Shown here: positions 21,959-33,084 of the stretch, piece after piece
Position numbering within the stretch: position 1 is the first letter of the stretch
Layout: each line of letters opens with the position of its first letter
Origin: Lactuca virosa
Taxonomy: Eukaryota; Streptophyta; Magnoliopsida; Asterales; Asteraceae
DNA: 64,000 nucleotides
Direction of reading: 5' to 3'
Assembly: GCA_928212115.1 (NCBI GenBank)
Contig: CAKMRJ010000001.1
Span: 186,999,877-187,063,876, forward strand
Notes under the pieces: generated by a model
The model's input: the letters and a program-made list of their open reading frames with translations, nothing else
Database searches by the model: none
Told to the model about the DNA's origin: nothing
Made by a program: the position numbers and the translations under genes

Positions 21959-22386
21959 TGTAACACCCATCAAAATAGGTCAATAACAATCACATGTGAT
22001 TATACCAATCATGTAATGTGATTTTGTTAAACTAGTAATGTGATAAACATACTATGTAGTTCATGATCAATTCTAATACCAATATGAACTTTGTTTATGA
22101 TAAAACTCAAAGTATACGTCCATACGATTTCAAAAATATAGAGAACATCTAAATCTGACTTCGCGTGAAGAAGTTATGATAAAGCCAAACACTATAAAAT
22201 CTCTATAATAAGAGCAATTTAAAATAGACTTAGAATTAGCTATTGGAGTCTAAAGGAATGTCGTAGTACTTGGAATTAGCTATGCGTGCATATAAAGAAC
22301 GTCAAAAACATAGTTCGTATGAAAAAGTTATGACCTTCCAAAGATGCAGCTGTCTTAGAGCATGACAAGTGGCAGGAAACCCTAGT

Positions 22387-22632
22387 TGTCTGGATTCACG
22401 ACGTGAACCTTAGATTCACGACGTGAAAGTAGTCCAGGACACATATTGGAGCTAGAAAACACGTGGGAAGTCTACGGGAATGAGGTGTTCAATCCTCACG
22501 ACGTGGACATCAAATTCACGACGTGAAACTAGAATCGTGACACCTTCCGAAGCTAGGACGCAAATGGTAAGTCTACGACATGACTCAGCTCAAATTCACG
22601 ACGTGAACCTCAAGTTCACGACGTGAACTTGT
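22387..22632 (+). repeat. Array of TTCACGACGTGAA palindromes upstream of the promoter
   Basis: At least six full or near-full units with 6-bp arms around a single central A, several in tandem pairs separated by CCT or CTCAAG-type spacers. The TATA box follows directly. Confidence 0.85.
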
Positions 22633-22643
22633 CTTGGACAGCC

Positions 22644-22650
22644 TATAAAG
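22644..22650 (+). promoter_or_regulatory. TATA box of the plus-strand gypsy LTR
   Basis: TATAAAG follows the palindrome array after about 12 bases. Confidence 0.6.
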
Positions 22651-23394
22651 AGCAAGTCCGGCCTCCTATCTCCTTACACCATTTCTTTTCTCTCCTCTGT
22701 CCTTTGCTGAAGCTATCTTGCATCCCGAGCCCGGTGATCGCGAACCGCTGACCGTTTCTGCTTAGATTACATAAAATCACGCTATTAATGTGAGTTTCAC
22801 AACCCCACTTTCTAATATTTTCGGGGGGAAACGCATGCTAAAATTTGTATATACGTTACTATTATGTCTATATGATAGTATATTAGTATCAACGTAGATA
22901 GTTATAATAACCAGGATATAGTTGTTTAAATATAATATTTGAATATATACAACTATTATCAACTTGTTAGCATGTTCTTATACTAATGTAGATCTTGAGT
23001 TACACTTAGGATTCTATATATATTTCGTGTGCGATATAGTTCCAGAGTTATACTCGGAAGTTCTATATGTTAATTGATATGTACGTTGTTATTGTTGGTT
23101 TTATGTCAAGATAAAACTAGGAACGTTATATGTTGTTATTATTGGTTTTATGTTAAGATAAAACCTGGTTTTAATTCTAATTATAGCTGTTGTACTGCCG
23201 AAGTATTATAAATATTAGGAGTAATGTTTAAAGCATAGTCTAATAAATTAGGGTTTTAGACACGAATATGCTTTGTTGTTAGAGTTATAGGAAGCCGACA
23301 AAGTCTACATGAGCTACCTCATTCATCAACTAAGATTGGGAATCTTAGTGGAAATCCTCTGACCTGTAATCGTTAATCCCGTGTGAGCGAGGAA

Positions 23395-23530
23395 GTTGTG
23401 TATGGATCTATGTGGGTTAACGCCCCATCCGTGGTTGTTGGCTACAACCCAATCGGTTTTACGGTGGACTATAGATCTATGCGGGTTGACGACCCCACCC
23501 GTGGTTGTTAGCTACAACCCAACGGTCTGC
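23395..23530 (+). repeat. LTR minisatellite, two units of about 70 bp
   Basis: GGATCTATGTGGGTTAACGC...GTGGTTGTTGGCTACAACCC is repeated as GATCTATGCGGGTTGACGAC...GTGGTTGTTAGCTACAACCC. The position matches the arrays in other LTRs. Confidence 0.75.
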
Positions 23531-24240
23531 GGGTGACGAACTGTCCTATTGATTGTTATGGACCCGGAGTCGATGAAGCGTACGGGGGAAGTATTTACCT
23601 TGGTGGAATCCAATGGCGGTTTTATTGTGGCACCAATGGAGGAACCATTGGTGGGATATCTTTTAATTAGAGGTTTGTATGTCTAGCAGCGGTTACGGAC
23701 TCATGGTAGCACAACTTTAGAAGCATTATACTTTGTCGATATACAAGTATGAATGTTAAGTATAAGTTTCCCAAAGACTTATACTCTAAGTACAAGGAAC
23801 TTGTAGGCATACTACTTGCTCATTAAGTAGACAATTATAGCTAGCACACTTACTCATATAGAATTGAAATAGATTTATACGTAGCGGTTTTACTCGTATC
23901 GAATTGAAATAAGATTTATACGTAGTAACTTTAGTTTGTATGGGATTACAATCATTTATTCATAATATGTGAAACTTATAGGTATATCACTGATTTGATA
24001 AGTAAACCATTATACCTAATATATATACTAAACGTTGGAGAGTCAAAATGATACTTTCAAAACTATACTTTTGAACTTGAGAAAAAGTGTTATTTTATAT
24101 GGAGTCAAAACCTGTGAACTCACCAACTTTATGTTGACGTATTTTAAAATGCATGTGTTTTCAGGAAGTTGATAACTATGATACGAGAAATGACGTTACA
24201 TTGCGCGGTGTTTCCGCCGACGGCCGGGGTGTGAAAGGGT

Positions 24241-24293
24241 AGCACCCAAATCAAACAGGACATGAGTAGTCATAACATTGACTAAGAAAGTCC
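24241..24293 (-). pseudogene. Gypsy copy B: protease stub
   Basis: The minus strand after the candidate intron reads TFLVNVMTTHVLFDLGA, where the active-site DSG has become DLG. The sequence stops within this motif at the junction with the plus-strand LTR. Confidence 0.7.
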
Positions 24294-24362
24294 CTATACA
24301 AGATCAGATATCACATAAGCATAAATAAAGAAAGAAATAAAAGATATGCTAAAATCACGTAC
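24294..24362 (-). other. Candidate 69-nt intron between gag and protease, copy B
   Basis: The minus strand reads GTACGTGATTTTAGC at the 5' end and ATCTGATCTTGTATAG at the 3' end, with a T-rich centre and a CTGAT branch-like site about 12 bases before the AG. The phase and codon position are identical to copies A and C. Without splicing, translation meets TGA two codons in. Confidence 0.7.
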
Positions 24363-25523
24363 CGGTAACCACATCCGATGCTGCTCGAGCTTCGTCGGTA
24401 GTCAATTGAAATGCCCTGCTCTTCACCATTGGTGTATCCGCCTTGCCAGGGCGGCCATTAGTAATCCTCAAGGTGGTTGGTGTAGGTGCTGACACCGCCC
24501 CTCATGTCAATCTCTGATAATCGGCCTTTTATGGCTGGTGTGATTGCAATGAAAGCAAATCAGTGCATCCTGGGGGCAGTCCTACTCATATGACCCGTCT
24601 GCCTACATATGAAACAACCTGAAGCCACTACTCGACATGCCTCACCGTGCGGCTTACCACACTAGCTGCATCGGCTCCAACCCTCCTGGCCTCTGGTGTG
24701 AAAATCAGAAGTCATAGGCTTCTTAGCCAGGCCCACTGCTGTCTGCACCTGGTCAAGCTTGCGCTTCATTCGAAGCTCTAGCTCAATCTCCCATTCTCGG
24801 GCCCTCACAATCATATCATTTAGGGTCTTGCACAACAAAAAGCTCTCAAACTCTATGATCTCATCCTTCAGCATGCCATGATATGTTGTCTTCTTCAACT
24901 CCTCATCTGCAACATACTGCGGAACCAACAGAGCCCTCTTGTGGAACTTGGCGGTGATCTCTGCCACGGTCTCAGTAGTCTGGCGAAGGTCTTAAAACTC
25001 CCACCCCAGCTACTGCACCTCACTCACAGGTGAAAACTCCTCATGAAATCTTGTAACAAACTCCCCGTAAGACATGGCCACCACCGCCTTAGTCCCCAAT
25101 GCACGACCTACCTCCTCCCACCAATCACGGGCTCGGTCTCTCAGAAGGAAGGAGGAAAATCCCACCTTTTCCCCCCTCAAGGAAGAAGCTCGTTCACTGA
25201 GCATTCTACATGTTAGTGATCCATCAGCAGATGGCGATGGGGCCCTTATTCCCAAAGAACTTTTGAGCTCTACAAGCCTTGAACTCTTGAGACAAGGGAG
25301 TCCAAGCTTCTAACTTTCCTGGAGTGATCTCTGCCCGAAGGGCCCCAAGTCGCTCATCCATAAGCTCTATAATTCCCTCCTTGATGATACCAAAAATCAT
25401 AGGGGTGGCCTCCATGATACTACGAGTGCTCTCAAAACGGATAAAATCGCATAATTTCTCATCAATGGGTTCGACACCAACGCCCAAACCAGATCTAGAA
25501 GCTCCTTCTTGAGTGAACACCAT
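24363..25523 (-). pseudogene. Gypsy copy B: gag, broken
   Basis: The likely start is MVFTQEGASRSG at 25523. Capsid landmarks are ATPMIFGIIKEGIIELMDER, LLRDRARDWWEEVGRAL, EFVTRFHEEFSPVSEVQ and MAEITAKFHKRALLVPQYV. The nucleocapsid knuckle region (24520-24660) is degenerate. Capsid pieces lie in three overlapping frames, with stops near 25010 and 24662. The segment ends in DVVTG just before the candidate intron. Confidence 0.85.
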
Positions 25524-25909
25524 GATCAACATTGACTAAAATACAAATATACAAATGATTAACAAAAAAATCGAGGAAACTTCCTCTCTACAATACCCTT
25601 AGAAGTTACAAGACCGTTCTTGTCTCAAGTACATATCATGTGCTTTCAGTAGTACGGGCCCAATACTACCTTCCACACCTATCTGCACTTTCCTTAAGAA
25701 CCATCCTGAACCCTCTATGTCGCCACACTAACTCCATACGCACCATCCCTATGCTAAACAATATACATATCCCACTATGACATGTCCTAGGCTATCCTAG
25801 GAATTCTTAACTTAACCATCGTGCAATACTGAGACTCTCTACCAACATTGTTGGTTGCCTCATGCATGCAAGTTGTACACAAATGGGGTCACATAGACTG
25901 TCGAATAAT
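25524..25909 (-). other. Leader of gypsy copy B, part next to gag
   Basis: Non-coding leader matching copies A and C, including AGTACGGGCCCAATACTACC near 25651. It is interrupted at 25914 by the copia element and continues at 33853. Confidence 0.7.
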
Positions 25910-25914
25910 GTTTC
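25910..25914. other. Target site duplication, left copy (copia 2)
   Basis: GTTTC directly before the LTR start; the identical GTTTC follows the 3' LTR at 33848-33852. Confidence 0.9.
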
Positions 25915-26676
25915 TGTTGGATTAGGTGTCTAAGTTCATAACTATTTCTGGAATGTACTTGACCCGACTAACATGGTCCATTTGGGTTGCATGGCATCAT
26001 GCATTTGGATAGACTAAAATGAGAGAAATAACACTTAAGGTTATTAATATATTATAAGTTCTAATATATTAATAGGATTATTTAATTAGTATTGATCAAG
26101 AATTAATTTGGAATTAATTAAGTGATCAAAAGAAGACTAATTAAATATATGGGTTGATTGTGTAAATCACTCATACTTGTATAGTGGGCTAATGCTCCAC
26201 GGATTATCAAGTTGGGCTAAAACCAATAGGATACTCCATGGTGGTTATAGAACCCATGGGTCATGGAAATGAAAAGTCATGACAATTAGGGTTTACATGG
26301 TGTAACCCTAATTGTAACACACTATATAAGCATCCTTATGTTCACCAAAATCAGCACTTAAGCAAAAAAGAAGAGGGCTAGCCGATTTCAAGTAGTGTGC
26401 CATTTCTCTCAAGTTTATTCTAGTGCATTTGGTGTTGTGTGAGACATTTGAGGCATCATACTTGAGGTGCTAGGCTCACAAGGTTTTCAAGGAATCCAAA
26501 CTACTACAACGTATGTTCTCTAGCTAACTTTTATGTTCAAAAGTTTCCCATGTATGCTAGATAGGATTATGAACCTTGGAAAAACAGTTTTGCATGTATC
26601 ATAGATAAAACATAGATCCAAGGTTTCTAGGGTTGCATGTACACCATATGAGTGTTAGAATGCTCAAAACCCTTCA
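25915..26676 (+). repeat. 5' LTR of copia 2 (762 bp)
   Basis: TGTTGGATTAGGTGTC to AAAACCCTTCA. A promoter-like ACACTATATAAGC lies near 26321-26333. The paired LTR at 33085 is nearly the same length. Confidence 0.93.
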
Positions 26677-26690
26677 GTGATATCAGAGCC
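26677..26690 (+). other. Primer binding site, copia 2
   Basis: GTGATATCAGAGCC directly follows the 5' LTR. It is one or two bases from the initiator Met tRNA complement TGGTATCAGAGCC. Confidence 0.8.
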
Positions 26691-27347
26691 TAGGGTTGTT
26701 TTGCTTGATACTTGATGCTACATGTTTTTTCAAAAGTTGAAATTCTACATTTTCTGCATCTGACTGCTCACCACGACGTGGCAGTATTTACCACGACGTG
26801 GTGATGCCCCTGTATGCAGAATTTCGGGGTTTTGCTTGGTATTGGATGAGGATCATTACCCTAAACTGTTTTTTGAACCTTAAAACCTGTTTTTGATGTG
26901 GTAACGATTATGCTAATCCAATTTCAAAGGTTATTATCAAAATTTCAAGTTTTATATGGTTTATTTATGATTCTTGAAATTGTTGATATGCATGTTCATG
27001 AACTTATGAGTTTAGAAGATCATAGGAATTATTTGTAACTTGCTTGTTAGTTTAATTCTTGATCATTATGTGTTTTAATGGAGTCCATAATTTGTCCTCA
27101 AGTTATGGATTACCAAAAGTCACTCTTTTAAAGTCCATTATTAAACACATAGGTTACATAAAATGAAAAGTCTCTCATTTTATTAATCCATTAACTCATA
27201 AGTTATGAAAGATGAGAAGTTGTGTAAAGTTACAAAACTTGCCCTCAAGTTTTGGAACATGTAAAGTCACTTTAAATACTTTAGTTCCAATCCCTAGAAT
27301 TTTAAAAGTTAAAATTCAACCCTTATACTTTATAATATTATAAGTTT

Positions 27348-27415
<68 letters not shown>

Positions 27416-28205
27416 AAGAACAAGTCGTCTTACCGTTAGTAGGCCTCATTCATGAAGTCGGTCTATAAGAGGGGTATAAGGTTGTTGCCTATAAAATGGC
27501 AGCTTAATGGGTGTCCACTCTCACCCACCGCTTCCTTGACTGGTGGAGGGTCGTTATCCGAACGGGTAGGACAAGGACTTATAAATCTTCATTAAAAGTA
27601 TGATGAAATATAAAGTAACTAAATGTTTTTACAAATTCCCAATCTTAGTTACTTTAGGAAAATGTGAATAAGGTGCTAACCCATGAAATTACACTTTGCA
27701 CTTTGATTAAGTCGTTAGTGGAGCGTGTGTGGTTAACCGGCACACTAACCTGGACTTAACAAGGTAGGCAAAGGGTAACTTAATATTTATCATAGTATCG
27801 GTGGAGCGCGTGTGGTTAACCGACACATCGATTGAGGGGTAAATATTGAGGGTACCAAGTAATTTGCATGGTTACTTCACACCTTGTTTTGTGATCCTCG
27901 GCATCCCAGTCACAAAACCTGAAGGGCACACTCGAGATTGAAACATGCCATTGACAAGTTCAATGAATCTCAAAGAATCTAGGAGTTTCAAAAACCAATT
28001 AAAACCTAATAATTCATTTCGTTTTCATGGTGGAAATTGGTGAATCGTCATTCACCTACCTTCAAATATTTTTATAGCTTGGATTACGTCATCCCTCTTC
28101 TAAGTTATAAAATATTGTGTTGGGTCCTAGCCTTAATATTACATTTGGGTGTTTTATTAAGGACTATCTTTATATCTAATCTAAACTTGTCTTTCTTCTT
28201 TTCAG
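26691..28205 (+). other. Leader of copia 2 with a TA microsatellite and two ACGT palindromes
   Basis: No coding frame. Two CCACGACGTGG palindromes lie at about 26772-26805. A long TA run occupies 27352-27411. A GTGGAGCGYGTGTGGTTAAC motif occurs twice, near 27718 and 27800. The leader ends at the gag ATG after a T-rich stretch ending in TTTTCAG at 28200-28205, which resembles a splice acceptor. Confidence 0.7.
27352..27411. repeat. TA microsatellite in the copia 2 leader
   Basis: About 30 uninterrupted TA units. Confidence 0.95.
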
Positions 28206-31200
28206 ATGTCTTCCAACAATGTTGCTTCTGGCTCAAACCCTACCGGCTCCTTCTCTCTCATGAACCTTTGTGGGAGAGTCATCTTTGGTGGATCCAACTT
28301 TATGGATTGGATCAGGAATATCAGAATGGTCACTCGGTATGAGGACAAGGAATATGTCCTCAAAAAGGAGCTTAAAGAACTCGAGCCGACTGCTACTCTT
28401 GAGGAGGTCGCTGAATATCAGGCCCATGAAAGAGATGCTACCAAAGTGGCATGCATCATGTTGGCAACTATGACAGCCGAGCTCCAAAAGTCCTATGAGG
28501 ACTACTATCCTTTTGAGATGCACCAGGATTTGATGGACCGCTACCATCAGAGTGCTCGTCAAGAGTGATATGAGATCATCTCCTCCATGATAACAACCAG
28601 GATGAAGGATGGTGAACCCATCACGGGCCACATGCAAAAAATGCAAAGGTATGCGGATCGTTTGCTGAAACTGAATGTGAACTTCCTAGAGGAGTTAGCA
28701 ATAGATATCATTTTGCACTCCTTACCTTCGTGTTATGATCAATTCCGCATGACATACCACATGAACAAGGAGGAAGTTACACTCAGCAAACTTCAAGGAC
28801 TTTTGAAGACCGCGGAAAGTGGTCTTAAAGGTAAGTTGGTTGCTACTCCTACTCCTACCGCGACCCCTGTCTTGGCAATCGGGCAAGGCAAAGGAAAGAA
28901 GAGGGAGAGCCCTTCGAAGGGTACCAAGGGAAAGTCCCTTGATGGCTCCTCTTCAAGTGGAACCAAGAAAGGTTTCGTCACTCCTTCTGCTAACCCTAAA
29001 GAGGCTGAATGCTTCTATTGTCATGAAAAGTCGCACTGGAAGCGAAACTGCCCAAAGTACCAGCAAGATGTTAAGGATGGGAAAGTAAAACCCAACCATG
29101 CAGGTATTTACACTATATTTTCTAATAACTCACCCTATTCTATTTCTTGGGTCCTTGATATAGGTTGTGGTATTCACATATGTTGTGATTTGCAGGGACT
29201 AAGAAGAAGTGAGAATGTGGAGCATGGGAAGATAAACTTGATAATGGGAAATAGGAAAGTTACACCTGTCACCAAGATTGGAGTTTATTCTTTATTGCTA
29301 AGTAGTGGGTTAACATTAGATTTGAATAAATGTTGTTATTCGCCTGAAATGGCAAGAAATATTATTTCCTTTCATGCTTTGTACAAACAAGGTTTTACCT
29401 TTTCATTTGATAATGATAGTGGTGGTATTTATGCTTTCTTTAATAATCTTCTTTATTTTAAAGCATTACCTTGTGATGGTGTGTATGAAGCTATGTTGGT
29501 TGTAGACAATCTAGGAAATAATGTGTTGTGTATTGATTCTTCTAATAATAACTTGGATAAAGCATCATTATGGCATTGTCGTCTTGGACATGTAAGCAAG
29601 AAACTCATAGGCCAACTCCAAAAGGATGGAGTCTTGGAGTCATTTGACCTGAAATCAGATGATAGTTGTGAATCTTGTTTGCTTGGGAAAATGACAAAGT
29701 CACCCTTCACTGGTTCATGTGCTAGAGGTGAAGGTTTGTTGGATCTTGTACACACTGATGTGTGTGGACCCTTCAAAACTGCCACAAGGGATGCTAATCG
29801 TTATTATGTGACTTTTACTGATGATTATAGTAGATATGGTTATGTCTACTTAATCAAGCATAAGTCAGAGACCTTTGAAAGATTCAAAGAGTGTAAACAG
29901 GAAGTGGAGAATCAATTGGGCAGGAACATTAAGATGCTTCGATCCGATCGAGCTGGTGAGTATCTTAGTACAGAGTTCCTTGACTATCTTAAGGAATGTG
30001 GGATTATCTCACAATTGACACCTCCCAGGACACCGCAGTTGAATGGTGTGGCTGAGAGGCGCAATCGAACCTTGTTGGATATGCGTTGTTCCATGATGAG
30101 TCGAGCTTCGCTACCAATCTCATTTTGGGGGTATGCCTTAGAGACTGCCGTCCATATCATTAATCCAGTCCCTACAAAGAAGGTTGCCAAAACACCTCAT
30201 TAGATGTGGACCGAAAAAGTTCCCAATCTGGACCACATCAAGATTTGGGGTTGCGAGGCTTTTGTGAGGCGTGAGTCTCACGATAAGCTTGAACCTCGAA
30301 GTGAGAGGTGTATTTTCATCGGCTACCCACAGAGATCCTTTGGTTACCTCTTCTACAGACCCAGTGATAATGTGGTCTTTGTAGCAAGGAGAGGAGTCTT
30401 GAGAGAGAGAGAATTCATAAGCCAAGGAAAAAGTGGGAGGCAAATTGACCTTGAAGAAATTCAAGAGTCAAGTGGTGAAGGAACCTCAATCCCTAGCAAT
30501 CAACCTGAGGAGGAAACTCTTGTTGATCTGACAGAAGAGTATATACCTCTGAGGCGTTCCACGAGAGTTAGGAATGCACCTGAGCATTACTATGGTTTCC
30601 ATATTACTGCGGAAGGTGATACACTTATCAGTGATAGCATACTGGTAAGTCTGGATGAACCTAACCGCTACACGGAAGTCATGGCATGCCCTGAGGCTGC
30701 TAAATGGAAAGAAGCTATGGACAGCGAGATACAGTCCATGTATGGCAATCAAGTTTGGAACTTGGTTGACAATGTACCAGGTCGCAAGACAATCGGGTGC
30801 AAATGGATCTTCAAGAAGAAGACCGACATGGATGGTAATGTACACACTTATAAGGTGCGGCTGGTTGCAAAGGGCTTTTCTCAAACTCCAGGAGTTGATT
30901 ATGATGAGACCTTTTCACCAGTAGCCAAGATTAAATCTATTAGGGTTATGCTAGCCATTGCTGCATTTCATGACTATGAAATATGGAAAATGGATGTCAA
31001 AACCGCTTTCCTTAATGGAAAGTTGGCTGAGGATGTTTACATGAGTCAGGCAGAGGGTTTTGTCAGTGCAGAGTACCCTAATAGAGTGTGTAAGCTTGAG
31101 AAATCTATTTATGGATTGAAACAAGCACCTCGCAGATGGAATCTTTGCTTCGATGAGAAGGTCAAAGAGTTTGGCTTTTCGAGGAATGAAGATGAATCTT

Positions 31201-32234
31201 GTATATATGTCAAGGCTAGTGGGAGTATAGTCAGCTTTTTGGTATTGTATGTGGATGACATACTACTCATAGGAAATGACATCCCAACTCTGCAGGAAGT
31301 GAAGTCCTGGCTTGGGAAGTGTTTCGCTATGAAGGACCTTGGTGAAGCTGCCTATATCCTAGGGATAAGGATTTTGAGAGACAAGAGTAAAAGACTAATT
31401 GGACTTAGTCAGAGTACCCACTTGGATAAGGTGCTGAATAGATTCAGCATGCATAATTCCAAGAAAGGAGAGTTACCGATCCAGAGTAATGCCAGACTGA
31501 GTAAGACTCAGAGCTCGAGTACAGAGGCTGAGATAGCTGAGATGAGTTGAGTACCTTATGCTTCCGCTGTAGGCTCGATCATGTATGCTATGACTTGTAC
31601 TCTTCCTGATGTGGCCTTTGCACTGAGCATGGTCAGCAGATATCAGGGGAACCCTGGCAAGGCTCACTAGACTGCAGTAAAGAACATTCTCAAGTACCTG
31701 CGGAGAACTAAGGACTGGGTCCTTACCCTCGGTGGGAGTGATGACTTGAGAGTATTAGGGTATAGTGATGCTAACTTTCAGACTGATAGGGATGATTTCC
31801 GCTCTCAGTCAGGCTGGGTCTTTACCTTAAACGGAGGAGCAATTTCTTGGAAAAGTTCCAAGTAGGAGACAATGGCTGATTCAACCTGCGAATAAGAGTA
31901 TATAGCGGCAAGCGAGGCAGCAAAGGAGGCTATATGGCTAAAGAACTTCATTGGAGACCTTGGGGTTGTACCAGCTATAAAGGAGCCAATGGAGATTTTC
32001 TGTGATAGTGAAAGTGTAGTTGCCTTAGCAAAGGAACCAAGGGATCACGGGAGATCCAGACACATCGACAGAAAATACCATTTCATCAGACATCGAATAG
32101 AAGAAGGACTCCTCGTGGCAAAGAGGGTATCATCGGATGAGAACCCAGCAGATCCCCTCACAAAGGGACTGGGTAGGGCTAAGCATCTCCAGTATGCAAG
32201 GCGCATGAGGCTGAAGGATGATATTAGTTTTTAG
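28206..32234 (+). pseudogene. Copia 2 gag-pol polyprotein, one frame with about six in-frame stops
   Basis: A single frame of 1343 codons runs from the ATG at 28206 to TAG at 32232-32234. Domains in order: gag; knuckle CFYCHEKSHWKRNC (about 29010-29050), whose third position is not the usual Gly-His spacing; protease with DIGC where DTGC/DSGC is expected; integrase with WHCRLGHV, CESCLLGK, HTDVCGPF, LRSDRAGEY and GVAERRNR; RT with MDVKTAFLNG and YVDDILLIGND; RNase H with DSESVVAL and NPADPLTKGL. Stops lie at about 28566, 30201, 31548, 31668, 31866 and 31893. Most can be explained by one C-to-T or G-to-A change from Arg, Trp or Gln codons. The loss of the protease hydroxyl residue adds a missense hit. 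Confidence 0.93.
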
Positions 32235-33071
32235 TAGTTAGATAACTTTGAAATGTGTAAAGTGTAATTGACATTTGATGATGAATAAAAGTTGTATTTA
32301 TTTATGAGTAAAGTGTTGCTATCTTTTGTCAATCGTTTACTATCGTTTCATTTTGCATGTTTTGACTTCCAGAATAATTATGTTTGGTATATCATATTAT
32401 TCGAAATCTCCACAGTCGGTCATATGTTGGAAGTAGGTATGAATCAAGACTGTCATGAGTTGGTTGTAGAGGTTTAAGATGTTGGACATGGCTACAACAC
32501 TCATGAGTGCTCATAAGTTCTGAGTATTGGATTCAACCCACGCTCGCTGGTATCACTTCATGGAATTTATCTCGAGTGATCGTGAGACGGAAATATCATA
32601 TAAGTCTTCAAACCTAGAGATATGAGTTGTTGACTATGAGTTGGTTATACATTGATTGTACAAAAACGCATTGGTAACTCGATGTTATAAAACGTGCCTT
32701 TGTGTATGATTCAACAAGTAGTAGAAGAAGCATATGAATCGAAGTTTATCTATTCCTTCTTAGATTGAAAGAGATATCTGGACCCCTCGATGATTTTGTG
32801 TTGACCCATGTACCGGGCCCGGTCAGAACTAAGTTGATGTGTTCAATTAAGTTCTATGTCAAACAAATCGGAAATCGGGAAACAAACTGCTGGACAATAA
32901 GTAAGACATTGTTCCATGTATTTGTCCGGCTGATATCTAGAACAGAGGATTATATGATCACTTTTCTTAAATGGCGTGTCATCATCATCTTAGTTCCGAG
33001 AGACCTTGAAAGAGCTACGATTGCTAATCGGTTCCTGAAGTCATTCTTGCAGTTATAGTTATTAGACTTAT
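32235..33071 (+). other. 3' untranslated part of copia 2
   Basis: About 840 bases between the RNase H stop and the polypurine tract. An open stretch at 32765-33058 matches no family known to me and is probably chance. Confidence 0.6.
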
Positions 33072-33083
33072 CCAAGTGGGAGA
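33072..33083 (+). other. Polypurine tract of copia 2
   Basis: CCAAGTGGGAGA lies directly upstream of the 3' LTR start. Confidence 0.85.
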
Positions 33084-33084
33084 C

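Larger units (their letters stand above)
21840..24236 (+). mobile_element. 3' end of a plus-strand Ty3/gypsy element with its LTR
   Basis: AATTTCGGGATGAAATTTTA and the polypurine tract CGGGGGGAGAA (21948-21958) are typical of the gypsy 3' end just before the LTR. The LTR starts TGTAACACCC at 21959 and ends near GGGGTGTGAAA at 24236, a probable decay of GTGTGACA. No gag or pol of this element is present. Upstream sequence is copia 1 and downstream sequence is the interior of copy B, so the element is a fragment or part of a chimera. Confidence 0.78.
21959..24236 (+). repeat. 3' LTR of the plus-strand gypsy fragment (about 2.28 kb)
   Basis: It contains the TTCACGACGTGAA array (22387-22632), TATAAAG at 22644-22650 and a minisatellite at 23395-23530. 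A possible donor AAT|GTGAGTTTCAC lies at 22790 and an acceptor-like TGTGTTTTCAG|GAAG at 24164. The last 30 bases (GCGCGGTGTTTCCGCCGACG then GCCGGGGTGTG) are a GC-rich LTR end. Confidence 0.78.

Noticed and set aside
32765..33058. 97-codon frame in the copia 2 3' region as an extra (env-like) gene
   Set aside because: No signal peptide, no transmembrane pattern and no family match; the length is compatible with chance in this composition.
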